Assembly: GCA_000817085.1 (NCBI GenBank)
Contig: JUEM01000006.1
Coordinates: forward strand, 1 to 64,000
Direction: 5' to 3'
Source of the DNA: a marine actinobacterium MedAcidi-G1
Lineage (GTDB): Bacteria > Actinomycetota > Acidimicrobiia > Acidimicrobiales > MedAcidi-G1
Length of the DNA: 64,000 bases
Shown here: positions 47,080-55,019 of the stretch, piece by piece
Numbering within the stretch: position 1 is the first letter of the stretch
Layout: each line of letters starts with the position of its first letter
The notes under the pieces: generated by a model
Told to the model about the DNA's origin: nothing
Seen by the model: only the letters and a program-made list of their open reading frames with translations
The model's database searches: none
Translations under genes and position numbers: made by a program

Positions 47080-47094
47080 TAACCTTTCATAATG
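47080..47094 (+). promoter_or_regulatory. Possible -10 box of a leaderless def promoter
   Basis: TAACCT (47080-47085) ends exactly six bases before the ATG at 47092. There is no ribosome-binding site in the gap. Confidence 0.3.
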
Positions 47095-47634
47095 GGTATG
47101 AATGCAATAAGAGTCATAGGAGATCCTGTACTTAGAGTTAAGGCAACAGAGATAACAGAAATAACAGAAAACCTAGCTCGTTTGACGCAAGACATGTTGT
47201 CAACGATGTATTCAGCTCCCGGAATAGGTTTGGCAGCACCCCAAGTAGGAGTTCAGAAAAGACTTTTCGTTTATGATTGGGGTTCAGGTCCTGGAGTGTT
47301 GATAAATCCTGAGATAAAAGATGCCGATGGGGAGTGGGTTTTTGAAGAAGGTTGTTTGTCGATCCCAGGTCTTTCATGGGAATTATTGAGACCCAAACAG
47401 GTCCATATAGTGGGAGTGGATTTAGAGGGTAAAGAAGTTTCTTTCGAAGCGGATGAATTAGAATCTCGATTGTTTCAACATGAAATGGATCATCTAGATG
47501 GAGTGTTGCTTGTCGATCACTTAGATGAAGACCAAAGACGTGAGGCTAATAAAACACTAATGGGCATCGGTGATTCAATAGGTCCTCCGCTCCCTATCGT
47601 GAGAGAAAATCTTGGACTTTCACAAAGTGACTAA
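47092..47634 (+). CDS. def: Peptide deformylase
   Basis: Removes the formyl group from new proteins. The three motifs are GIGLAAPQVG (44-53), EEGCLSIPG with metal ligand C88, and QHEMDHLDG with H130, E131 and H134. It has 180 residues. Two ATGs (47092 and 47098) are possible; the first fits the -10 spacing. The end overlaps the start of fmt, pairing deformylation with formylation. Confidence 0.96.
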   Translation: MGMNAIRVIGDPVLRVKATEITEITENLARLTQDMLSTMYSAPGIGLAAPQVGVQKRLFVYDWGSGPGVLINPEIKDADGEWVFEEGCLSIPGLSWELLRPKQVHIVGVDLEGKEVSFEADELESRLFQHEMDHLDGVLLVDHLDEDQRREANKTLMGIGDSIGPPLPIVRENLGLSQSD

Positions 47635-48508
47635 TAGTCGCAAGAGGCTGGCTTTTATAGGAACTCCTGAGTTGTCAGTTCCTTTCATGAAAAATTTATA
47701 TTCATCCGGATATGACATTGGAGTGGTAGTAACCGGTGAAGATCTGAGAAGAGGAAGAGGTGAAGAACCTTCACCTTCTCCTGTGAAACGAGCTGCTGTG
47801 GAAATGGGCATATCTGTTATTCACAAGATAGAGGACATCGAAAATTACGAAATTGATTTTGCAGTTGTGGTAGCTTACGGAAGTTTTATTCCCATTGGCC
47901 TCCTTAAAAAAGTGCCAATGATAAATGTTCATTTTTCACTGCTTCCAAGGTGGAGAGGACCTGCCCCTATAGAAAGAGCGATTCTTGCTGGCGATACAAG
48001 AAGTGGTGTCTGCGTAATGGAAATAGGCGAAGAGTTTGATATTGGAGGTGTTTTTACTCGGCAGGAAGTAGAAATTTTAGCTCGTGACACTACAGAAACC
48101 CTTAGAGAGCGGTTGATTGAAGCGGGATGCAAACTCTTAGTGTCGACACTTGATGATGGACTTGGTGAACCGACACCTCAGACAGGTGAGATAGTTTGGG
48201 CTGAAAAAGTAACCCCTCAAGAGCGTGAAATCGATTGGAGAATAGAGGCGGAAAAAATTGACCGATTAGTCAGAATTGGTGGGGCATGGACAACACTTGC
48301 AGGTAAACGTATCAAAATATGGGAGGCTGAATCAAACGTCCAGGAGATTCAAGGTTCACCCGGTCAACTAGTTGGAGATCAGGTTATTACTGGTAAAGGA
48401 GCATTGCGATTAGTTGAAGTTCAATCACAAAATCGGGCCCGACAAGCATTCGAATCGTGGAAGCTAGGCGCGCGTTTAGAAGAAAATAACGTATTCGGAG
48501 ATGACTGA
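47627..48508 (+). CDS. fmt: Methionyl-tRNA formyltransferase
   Basis: Formylates initiator Met-tRNA using 10-formyl-THF. RLAFIGTPELSVPFMK, the GRGEEPSPSPVKR stretch and NVHFSLLPRWRGPAPIERAIL hold the active-site Asn and His. TGEIVWAEKVTPQEREIDW and the C-terminal OB-fold (GSPGQLVGDQ) follow. The GTG at 47627 gives 293 residues and overlaps def by eight bases; a TTG at 47612 is an alternative. It overlaps rsmB by eight bases. Confidence 0.94.
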   Translation: MTNSRKRLAFIGTPELSVPFMKNLYSSGYDIGVVVTGEDLRRGRGEEPSPSPVKRAAVEMGISVIHKIEDIENYEIDFAVVVAYGSFIPIGLLKKVPMINVHFSLLPRWRGPAPIERAILAGDTRSGVCVMEIGEEFDIGGVFTRQEVEILARDTTETLRERLIEAGCKLLVSTLDDGLGEPTPQTGEIVWAEKVTPQEREIDWRIEAEKIDRLVRIGGAWTTLAGKRIKIWEAESNVQEIQGSPGQLVGDQVITGKGALRLVEVQSQNRARQAFESWKLGARLEENNVFGDD

Positions 48509-49628
48509 AAACAACGAGGCACGTGCTCTAGCCGTAAAAGTGCTTGGTCGGATAGAAAAAGATTCAGCATTCGCTAATTTAGTATTACGACCTGCCTTGG
48601 ATGCCGCTGGATTAGATGAAAGAGATAAAGCATTAGTTACTGAACTGGTCTATGGCGTTACAAGAATGCGCAGAGCATGTGATTTTTTGATTGATCGATT
48701 CATAAGTAAAAAATTGCATCCAGATGTTCGTACGATTCTACGTTTAGGCACCTACCAGCTTCATTGGACGAATATACCTGACCATGCTGCTGTGAACGGT
48801 TCAGTTTCTTTAGCTCCTAAATGGGCAACAGGATTATGCAACGCCGTGCTGCGCAAAGTTGCTAAAGAAACCGTTGATTGGCCCACAAAAGCGGTTGAAT
48901 ACAGCTATCCAGATTGGATCGTGGAGAGACTCGAGTCTGACCTTGGAGAAGCTGAAGCTAGAGAAGCACTTAAGTGTATGAATAGTTCAAAATCAGCGAT
49001 TCCTCGTGAAGATGGCTATTTTCAAGATTCAGCTTCACAACTGGTATCAGATCTTTTGATGCAGGAAGGGAACTGGGGGAAAGGTCCAGTAATTGATATG
49101 TGTGCAGCTCCAGGCGGTAAAGCTAGTTCAGCTGTTTCAGCAGGATTTCCTGTAATCGCAGCAGATGTATCTTTAAAAAGACTGAAATTAGTGAGATCAA
49201 ACTCTTTGAAACTCAATATAAAACTTCCACTGGTTGTCTCTGACGGAACAAATTCACCATTCAGAAAAGGTGAGGCTTCAAGAGTCATAGTTGATGCTCC
49301 TTGCAGTGGACTTGGTGTTTTAAGAAGAAGGGCAGACGCTAGGTGGAGAATTAAAGAAGAAGATTTAATTGTTTTATCGGATCTTCAGTTAAAACTACTG
49401 TGTTCAGCTTTGCCCTTGGTCAAATCTGGAGGGTTGCTTATTTACAGCGTCTGCACACTAACTAATTTAGAGACTATTGGAGTTGATGAAAAATTTCGAA
49501 ACATTGTGGATGTTGAAGAAATAGGTGACTTGCCCCACCCTTGGCGAAAACATGGAAGAGGTGGAATAATTCTTCCTCAAGATCTGGATAGCGAAGGAAT
49601 GTCTGTGTTTTGTTACAGAGCACCTTGA
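48501..49628 (+). CDS. rsmB: 16S rRNA m5C methyltransferase (RsmB/Fmu-like), shortened
   Basis: A SAM-dependent cytosine-5 methyltransferase. The N-terminal NusB-like domain (about 1-140) is complete: ALAVKVLGRIEKDSAFANL and LRLGTYQLHW. The catalytic domain has DMCAAPGGKAS, the PCS cysteine in VDAPCSGLGVLRRR and the second cysteine in YSVCTLT. The linker segment between them, which in E. coli and mycobacterial homologues holds a ferredoxin-like RNA-binding part, is almost gone: only about ten residues separate ALKCMN from GYFQDSASQLV. At 375 residues it is shorter than the usual 430-450. Confidence 0.88.
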   Translation: MTENNEARALAVKVLGRIEKDSAFANLVLRPALDAAGLDERDKALVTELVYGVTRMRRACDFLIDRFISKKLHPDVRTILRLGTYQLHWTNIPDHAAVNGSVSLAPKWATGLCNAVLRKVAKETVDWPTKAVEYSYPDWIVERLESDLGEAEAREALKCMNSSKSAIPREDGYFQDSASQLVSDLLMQEGNWGKGPVIDMCAAPGGKASSAVSAGFPVIAADVSLKRLKLVRSNSLKLNIKLPLVVSDGTNSPFRKGEASRVIVDAPCSGLGVLRRRADARWRIKEEDLIVLSDLQLKLLCSALPLVKSGGLLIYSVCTLTNLETIGVDEKFRNIVDVEEIGDLPHPWRKHGRGGIILPQDLDSEGMSVFCYRAP

Positions 49629-49632
49629 TGTT

Positions 49633-50427
49633 TTAAACAATAACCAACTTTTCTTTGAAATGATCAAGAACCAGTTTCATAGCTTCGAAAGTTGGATGCC
49701 CTGGTTCATCGACAAACTCTTCGGTAAGCACAGAATGAGCACGTGTGCTAATCCCATGAGCGTTGCCGGGTGACGAATCAATCTCAACAGCTATAAACCC
49801 TTCTCCAAATTCTTCATGGAGTCTTGCAAAACGTTCATTAGGAGTCATTGAATCATTAGAAAATCTAAGACCCAGAATGCAAACGCCATCATCGACACGA
49901 CTTTTAGCTACCTCGAGGTCAGCTTTGGAAATGCCAATTGATTTCTTTCGTTTGTTTCCGAAAGGAAGGGGCAAACTTGGTTGACTTAGAACAGGCGCTA
50001 CAAGTCGTTCATCCAGCATCATCCCTAAGGCGAAACCTCCTGTGAAACACATTCCTACCGCTCCGACTCCTGGGCCTCCACAGCGTCCGTGTTCAAAAGC
50101 AGCGAGTGCTCGCAACCAATCAGTGATTGGAGATGTTTTCCGAGTCATGAGAGCAGTAAATTCTCTTGAGATGCAAGCTTTTTTAAGCACTCGAACTGAG
50201 TTCCCAAGTGCAGGCTTTTTCCCGGGAACTCCAAAAAGTGAGGGGAGAATTGCGGTACAGCCTATTTCGGCAACTTTTCTGCCAAATTCGGCGACTTTAG
50301 GAGTGATTCCAGGAATTTCTGCCATGACTATTACAGCAGGACCTGAACCGGTACGCAGAACTGTTTTACTTTTACGGTTATGTTCAAATTCGCTTATCTC
50401 GTAGCCATCTAGAGCACTTAATTCCAT
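49633..50427 (-). CDS. Dienelactone hydrolase family protein
   Basis: An alpha/beta hydrolase of 264 residues. The nucleophile is C127 in GMCFTGG, as in dienelactone hydrolases, and PAVIVMAEIPGI is the usual oxyanion-side strand. An Asp in RFSNDSMTP and a His in STRAHSVLTEEF complete the likely triad. Substrate is unknown. It is one of only two clear minus-strand genes, convergent with rsmB (four-base gap, no terminator seen) and divergent from the MoaB-like gene. A general esterase role is equally possible. Confidence 0.8.
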   Translation of the reverse strand: MELSALDGYEISEFEHNRKSKTVLRTGSGPAVIVMAEIPGITPKVAEFGRKVAEIGCTAILPSLFGVPGKKPALGNSVRVLKKACISREFTALMTRKTSPITDWLRALAAFEHGRCGGPGVGAVGMCFTGGFALGMMLDERLVAPVLSQPSLPLPFGNKRKKSIGISKADLEVAKSRVDDGVCILGLRFSNDSMTPNERFARLHEEFGEGFIAVEIDSSPGNAHGISTRAHSVLTEEFVDEPGHPTFEAMKLVLDHFKEKLVIV

Positions 50428-50501
50428 TTCCAGACCTTATCGGAAGTTATGAGCAGAGAAGTCCGTAGTTATGCTTGTCATTTGAACGAAAAAGGCAAAC
50501 T

Positions 50502-50984
50502 GTGGAAAAAGAAATAAAAGTAAAAATTTTGACTGTTTCAGATGGAGTCGCACACGGAGTGCGTGAAAACAAATCAAGTAAGGCATTGGTAGAACGTGTT
50601 TCTAATGAAGGATGGACTATTGAGGGTACCTCGGTGACACCTGATGGTGAAGACGAAGTAGCAAAAGCTCTATTGGCTTTGGCGCATGATTTTCATGGAC
50701 TAATTGTCACAACGGGAGGGACAGGCTTTGGTCCGCGCGACCAAACACCAGAGGGCACGTTGAAGGTAATAGAACGTGAAGCCCCAGGATTAGCTGAAGC
50801 GATGAGGTTGATCAACCCTTTGGGGAGGCTTTCTCGGGGTGTTGCAGGAACTATTGGAATGACGCTTGTTATAAATACACCCGGCTCAGAAAAGGGAAGC
50901 ATTGAATGCTTGGAAGCAATCATGGATGTTATTCCACATGCGGTTGGGCTTCTATCTGATAACAGCGACCCACATCCGGTCTGA
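50502..50984 (+). CDS. MoaB/Mog family molybdenum cofactor protein
   Basis: A 160-residue protein with the MPT-binding fold that adenylates molybdopterin. TVSDGVAHGVRENKS, IVTTGGTGFGPRDQTPEGT and the C-terminal NTPGSEKGSIECLEAIMDVIPHAV are typical. The GTG at 50502 is preferred to the TTG at 50475 because AAAAGG lies about five bases upstream. No other molybdenum cofactor gene is in the window. It is divergent from the hydrolase and two bases upstream of ribD. Confidence 0.85.
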   Translation: MEKEIKVKILTVSDGVAHGVRENKSSKALVERVSNEGWTIEGTSVTPDGEDEVAKALLALAHDFHGLIVTTGGTGFGPRDQTPEGTLKVIEREAPGLAEAMRLINPLGRLSRGVAGTIGMTLVINTPGSEKGSIECLEAIMDVIPHAVGLLSDNSDPHPV

Positions 50985-50986
50985 TT

Positions 50987-52045
50987 ATGAGCTCAGAAGA
51001 TGATGCGAAGTTCATGGCTGAGGCTATTGAGGTCGCAGAAAAAGCCAGATTTCGATCTTCGCCTAATCCTTGGGTTGGGGTAGTAGTTGTTGCTAATGGG
51101 CAGGTGGTAGGTAAAGGCTTCACGGAGCCTTTTAGTGTGGTTGGATTAGCAGGAAATCTAGAAGAGTCAACGGTGCTTGAAGAAAGATTTGAGCCAAGAG
51201 CTGGAATTCATGCAGAAATAAAAGCTCTTGCAGAGGCGGGAGAATTAGCAAACGGTGCAACTCTTTACACGACTCTTGAGCCTTGCAATCATTACGGGCG
51301 TACAGGTCCGTGCACTGACGCTATTATCGAATCAGGAATTAAAAGAGTTGTTGTATCACTAATCGATCCTGACGAAAGAGTTTCTGGGTCTGGCGTAGAA
51401 GCACTTAGATCTGCCGGAATTAAAGTGGATGTAGGTCAAAACGCTGTTGAAGCAGGTCAGCAATTAACCCCTTACCTTCATCACAGACGCACAGGTAATC
51501 CTTATGTGCTTCTTAAACTAGCTGCAACGTTAGATGGTCGTATTGCTGCACCTGATGGATCGAGTACTTGGATTACAGGTGAAGAAGCAAGAACTGATGT
51601 TCATAAGTTGCGAGCAGAAAGTGACGCTATTTGTGTCGGCGCAGGCACAATTCGAAATGACGATCCAAGACTCACCGTAAGGTCGATTAATTTCGTTACA
51701 GACGAAGATCCTCGCCGAATTGTGATAGGTGAGATACCAGAAGGTGCTCAAGTCGAACCTGCTGAGTCATGGAAAGGACCTCTAAGAGATTTGATTCAAA
51801 AATTGGGAGATGAAGGAGTATTGCAACTACTAGTCGAAGGAGGAGCTGATTTAGCTGGACAGTTGCACAGGGAGGGGCTAGTCGACCGTTATGTGATTTA
51901 TATTTCTCCATCGATTATGGGAGGCGATGATGGTAAACCTTTATTAAGTGGAGCGGGAGCCATGACTATGAATTCTGTCAGTCGAGGAAAGTTCGTTAAT
52001 GTTACCCAATTAGGTGAAGACGTTAGATTGGATTTAGTCCTTTAG
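50987..52045 (+). CDS. ribD: Bifunctional diaminohydroxyphosphoribosylaminopyrimidine deaminase / reductase (RibD) with an insertion
   Basis: Riboflavin pathway enzyme with an N-terminal cytidine-deaminase-like domain and a C-terminal DHFR-like reductase, 352 residues. Zinc ligands are the His in GIHAEIKAL and the two Cys of LEPCNHYGRTGPC. Between GKGFTEP and the HAE motif there are about 22 extra residues (FSVVGLAGNLEESTVLEERF) compared with E. coli, where GEGYHQRAGEPHAE is continuous. The reductase has LKLAATLDGRIA, STWITGEEAR and LLVEGGADLAG. No other rib gene is nearby. Confidence 0.9.
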   Translation: MSSEDDAKFMAEAIEVAEKARFRSSPNPWVGVVVVANGQVVGKGFTEPFSVVGLAGNLEESTVLEERFEPRAGIHAEIKALAEAGELANGATLYTTLEPCNHYGRTGPCTDAIIESGIKRVVVSLIDPDERVSGSGVEALRSAGIKVDVGQNAVEAGQQLTPYLHHRRTGNPYVLLKLAATLDGRIAAPDGSSTWITGEEARTDVHKLRAESDAICVGAGTIRNDDPRLTVRSINFVTDEDPRRIVIGEIPEGAQVEPAESWKGPLRDLIQKLGDEGVLQLLVEGGADLAGQLHREGLVDRYVIYISPSIMGGDDGKPLLSGAGAMTMNSVSRGKFVNVTQLGEDVRLDLVL

Positions 52046-52089
52046 TGAAAGTTATTTAAAATCAACACACTTGTGGGTCACCCAGTGGC

Positions 52090-52104
52090 TAAGTTTGTAC
52101 TGTG
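52090..52104 (+). promoter_or_regulatory. Probable -10 box of a leaderless hisG promoter
   Basis: TAAGTT (52090-52095) ends six bases before the hisG GTG. Just upstream is the inverted repeat TGGG-TCA-CCCA (52074-52084), which could be an operator or chance. Confidence 0.4.
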
Positions 52105-52977
52105 CTAAAAATTGTTTTACCAAAAGGTTCCCTAGAGCAAGCGACTTTGGAATTGTTTGACTCTGCTGACCTATCAGTTATTCGTTCTTCAAAAGTTGAC
52201 TATAAAGCTAATATTGACGACCCAAGAATTGACGAAGTCAGAATCCTGAGGCCACAAGAGATCCCCACTTACATTGCCGATGGTTTGTTCGATATAGGAA
52301 TAACAGGACGCGACTGGATCGAAGAAACCGAAAGTGACGTGACCTCATTAGGTAAATTGCACTATTCCAAAGCCACGGCAAGACCAGTAAAAATTGTTGT
52401 TGCTGTCCCTGAGGACTCGCCTTATGAAAAAGTTCAAGATTTACCCTCAGGTGTAAAAGTTTCTACTGAGTATCCAAACTTGACGAAAAACTTTTTTTCT
52501 GCACAAGGTGTTGATGCAGACATACATCTTAGCTATGGGGCTACTGAAGCTAAGGCTCCAGACATAGTCGATGCTGTGGTAGATCTAACTGAGACAGGCA
52601 GAGCTTTAAAAGCTGCAGGTTTGAAAATTATTGACACGATATTGACAAGTCATACTGAATTGGTAGCAAATCGTGAGTCAGCTGAAAATCCTGAACTACG
52701 TCATGCTATGGAACAAATTCACACACTCTTGGAAGGAACTCTAGAAGCAAGGGGCAAAGTTCTTGTGAAAATGAATGTTGCCACGACCCAGTTGCAGAGT
52801 GTTCTCGATGTCATACCGTCTATGAAGGCTCCGACAGTTAATGAACTTGCTAAGGGTGAAGGTTATGCTGTTGAAACGGTTGTAGCAAAAACTGAGATAA
52901 ATATATTGATTCCAGAGCTTAGAGATAAGGGCGCTTCCGACATTATTGAACTCCCTTTGTCTAAGATCGTTCATTAA
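52102..52977 (+). CDS. hisG: ATP phosphoribosyltransferase, long form (HisG)
   Basis: First enzyme of histidine synthesis, joining ATP and PRPP. At 291 residues it is the long form with a C-terminal ACT-like regulatory domain, so it should work without HisZ and be inhibited by histidine. KIVLPKGSLEQATLELF, GLFDIGITGRDWIEE and the PRPP loop DAVVDLTETGRALKAAGL are conserved. The C-terminal domain runs from about residue 210 (KMNVATTQLQSVLDVIP). No other his biosynthesis gene is in the window. Confidence 0.96.
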   Translation: MLKIVLPKGSLEQATLELFDSADLSVIRSSKVDYKANIDDPRIDEVRILRPQEIPTYIADGLFDIGITGRDWIEETESDVTSLGKLHYSKATARPVKIVVAVPEDSPYEKVQDLPSGVKVSTEYPNLTKNFFSAQGVDADIHLSYGATEAKAPDIVDAVVDLTETGRALKAAGLKIIDTILTSHTELVANRESAENPELRHAMEQIHTLLEGTLEARGKVLVKMNVATTQLQSVLDVIPSMKAPTVNELAKGEGYAVETVVAKTEINILIPELRDKGASDIIELPLSKIVH

Positions 52978-52993
52978 CACTAATTCAAAAGAA

Positions 52994-53392
52994 CTACTCT
53001 TCTTCCGTGCTGTCTTGTTGATTGCCAAGTTGGACAAAGGCAAGACGAATTTGATGCAAAGCATCTTTTAGGGTTCCTTCAGCTTCCCCTAACCTTCCTG
53101 CTAAAGAATCTAAAACTGCCGACATGGCATCGATGGCCAGAGAAGCCTCGTCCATTCTTGGCGGCTGTTGAGAAAGATGTATTGCCCCAAGTTCATACAA
53201 ACCCATTAGGTGATTAGCGACAACAATTTCAGCAGGTGCTTCAGCTAGCTGTTCACGTACTGCATTCATCTCTGCTGCTAATGCTTCAGCCTGTTCTTGT
53301 TCCTCTTGGGAGAGTTCAGAAAACTCAGAAGGCATTGTTTCTTGCTCTGGTTCAACACTGTGTTCTCCATCCGGGGTCCATAAACTATTCAT
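52994..53392 (-). CDS. DUF1844 family protein
   Basis: A 132-residue protein of unknown function. The N-terminal half is acidic and coiled-coil-like (SQEEQEQAEALAAEMNAVREQLAEAP). The DUF1844 core follows: EIVVANHLMGLYELGAIHLSQQPP, then AIDAMSAVLDSLAGRLG. A DUF1844 gene next to infC on the other strand is a common actinobacterial arrangement. GGAGG precedes its ATG by about five bases. It converges with hisG with 16 bases between. Confidence 0.85.
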   Translation of the reverse strand: MNSLWTPDGEHSVEPEQETMPSEFSELSQEEQEQAEALAAEMNAVREQLAEAPAEIVVANHLMGLYELGAIHLSQQPPRMDEASLAIDAMSAVLDSLAGRLGEAEGTLKDALHQIRLAFVQLGNQQDSTEEE

Positions 53393-53658
53393 TATTCCTC
53401 CAATTTATAAAATATTTTCTGATTCACTCTGCATTGCTTTAGTTCTATGTTGGTACTCTAGAGGGCAGAAAAAAATATAAAGCGGGTTCCCACCCCACCA
53501 GACCACTCTAAGTGAGTTTTGGTTTTTACGGCGGGCCCCCTCTTTTAGTGCCCGCATTTATTCTTTATATGGTTGTAGAAAGCCTAAGAGGTAATTGCAG
53601 GTAGAAAATGTAACCAACCACGGAGGAAAAACTACGTGCCACACAGGAGTGACGAACA
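53393..53658 (+). promoter_or_regulatory. infC leader: candidate promoter and competing hairpins
   Basis: A possible promoter is TTCACT (53423-53428), 17 bases, TATGTT (53446-53451), giving a leader of about 200 bases. GCGGGC (53531-53536) pairs with GCCCGC (53550-53555). A second GCGGG (53482-53486) could pair with the same CCCGC, so two folds compete. ACTC/GAGT (around 53505-53517) makes a small hairpin between them. A ribosome-binding site GGAG is at 53646-53649. Autoregulatory leaders before infC-rpmI-rplT are known in other phyla; this fold is my own reading. Confidence 0.45.
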
Positions 53659-54339
53659 ATAGCTAATCCAACTGAAGAAGAACCGAGAGTTAATGAGGAC
53701 ATTCGTGTAGACAATGTCCGACTGGTTTCCGCTGATGGGGAACAGGTAGGAATTAAACCAATTTCAGAGGCTCTTCGTTTCGCACAAGAAGCAGGACTAG
53801 ATTTAGTAGAAGTTGCCAACCAGGCAGACCCTCCAGTTTGTCGTGTAATGGACTATGGGAAGTTCAAGTACGAACAATCTCAGAAAGCCAAGGAATCAAG
53901 AAAAAAAGCAACCCATATCCTTGTGAAGGAAATGAAATATCGGCCAAAAATTGGATCGGGTGATTTTGAAACAAAAACTCGACGGGTAGAAAAGTTTTTA
54001 ACAGAAGGAAGTAAAGTCAAAGTGACCATCATGTTTAGAGGGCGAGAAATCCAATATCCGCAACTCGGGCGTAAAATCTTAGATGATGTAGCCGAATCCA
54101 TTTCACACGTTGGAAGAGTTGAGGTTTACCCTGAACAAGAGGGTCGAAATATGACAATGCTATTAACTCCTGGCAAGGCAACACGGAGACAACGCGAGGC
54201 TATTGAAGCTTTACAAGCGGAAGCACTTGAAATGGAAGAAGCTTCAGCAGAGGCAGAGGCAGAGGCTTCGTCTGTGACCGATGAAGAGCAGACAAGTGAC
54301 GAAACTTTAGAACTAGAACAAGACTTAGAAACTGAATAG
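53659..54339 (+). CDS. infC: Translation initiation factor IF-3, starting at a rare ATA codon
   Basis: IF-3 keeps 30S subunits free and checks the start codon. The N-domain is encoded upstream of the first ATG: NEDIRVDNVRLVSADGEQVG and ALRFAQEAGLDLVEVA, then MDYGKFKYEQSQKAKE. The frame is closed by TGA at 53650, so only CGA, ACA and ATA precede GCT. ATA (53659) with AGGAG nine bases upstream is the start, giving 226 residues. Starting at ATG 53848 would remove the whole N-domain. The last about 40 residues are an acidic Glu/Ala tail. rpmI and rplT follow. Confidence 0.93.
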   Translation: MANPTEEEPRVNEDIRVDNVRLVSADGEQVGIKPISEALRFAQEAGLDLVEVANQADPPVCRVMDYGKFKYEQSQKAKESRKKATHILVKEMKYRPKIGSGDFETKTRRVEKFLTEGSKVKVTIMFRGREIQYPQLGRKILDDVAESISHVGRVEVYPEQEGRNMTMLLTPGKATRRQREAIEALQAEALEMEEASAEAEAEASSVTDEEQTSDETLELEQDLETE

Positions 54340-54363
54340 AACTTAAAACAAGCAGGAGAAATT

Positions 54364-54558
54364 ATGCCAAAAATGAAAACCCATAGGGGTGCTGCCAAGA
54401 GAGTAAAAGTTACAGGGAGTGGACGGTTACGGCGCCGTAATGCAAACAAAAATCACATACTTGAGAAAAAGAGTTCCACTCGTAAGCGTCGCTTGGGGAA
54501 AATGAGTGAAGTAGACGGAGCTAACAGTAAAGCAATACGAAAACAATTAGGTATTTAA
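54364..54558 (+). CDS. rpmI: 50S ribosomal protein bL35
   Basis: Small basic large-subunit protein of 64 residues. [19 protein letters not shown] and the [23 protein letters not shown] block are diagnostic. AGGAG lies about seven bases before the ATG. It is the middle gene of infC-rpmI-rplT, 24 bases after infC. Confidence 0.98.
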   Translation: MPKMKTHRGAAKRVKVTGSGRLRRRNANKNHILEKKSSTRKRRLGKMSEVDGANSKAIRKQLGI

Positions 54559-54605
54559 TAACACTAAAGTCCTCATTAAGAGGTCTCCAATAAAAGGAGT
54601 TAAAG

Positions 54606-54962
54606 ATGGCCAGAGTCAAAAGAGCTGTCCACAGCAAAAAGAAACATAAGGCAGTTTTAAAACAGGCTAGGGGTTACTACGGAAATAAAAGCCGTAGTTT
54701 CAGAGCTGCGAACGAACAGCTTATGCATTCAGGAAACTATGCATTTAGAGACCGTCGTGCAAAAAAAGGACAATTCAGACGTCTTTGGATTCAACGAATT
54801 AATGCAGCGTGTCGAATTCACGGTACGAGCTACAGCGTATTTATTGCAGGGCTTAAAAATGCTGGTATAGAAGTTGATAGAAAAGTTTTAGCTGATGTAG
54901 CGGTAACTGATCCTGACGCATTCGAAAAACTGGTAGAAATTTCATTAAACGCCAACAATTGA
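54606..54962 (+). CDS. rplT: 50S ribosomal protein bL20
   Basis: Assembly protein of the large subunit, 118 residues, with an N-terminal basic tail ([24 protein letters not shown]). The globular part has [23 protein letters not shown] and [22 protein letters not shown] precedes the ATG. L20 represses its own operon in several bacteria; whether it does so here is unknown. Confidence 0.98.
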   Translation: MARVKRAVHSKKKHKAVLKQARGYYGNKSRSFRAANEQLMHSGNYAFRDRRAKKGQFRRLWIQRINAACRIHGTSYSVFIAGLKNAGIEVDRKVLADVAVTDPDAFEKLVEISLNANN

Positions 54963-55019
54963 TGATGCTTAGCGGGTTTTCGTTGATTAGAGAATCTCAG
55001 AATAGTTTGAATTCATAAA

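Noticed and set aside
53848-54339. infC starting at the first ATG
   Set aside because: This would delete the conserved IF-3 N-domain, which is clearly encoded upstream in the same frame.
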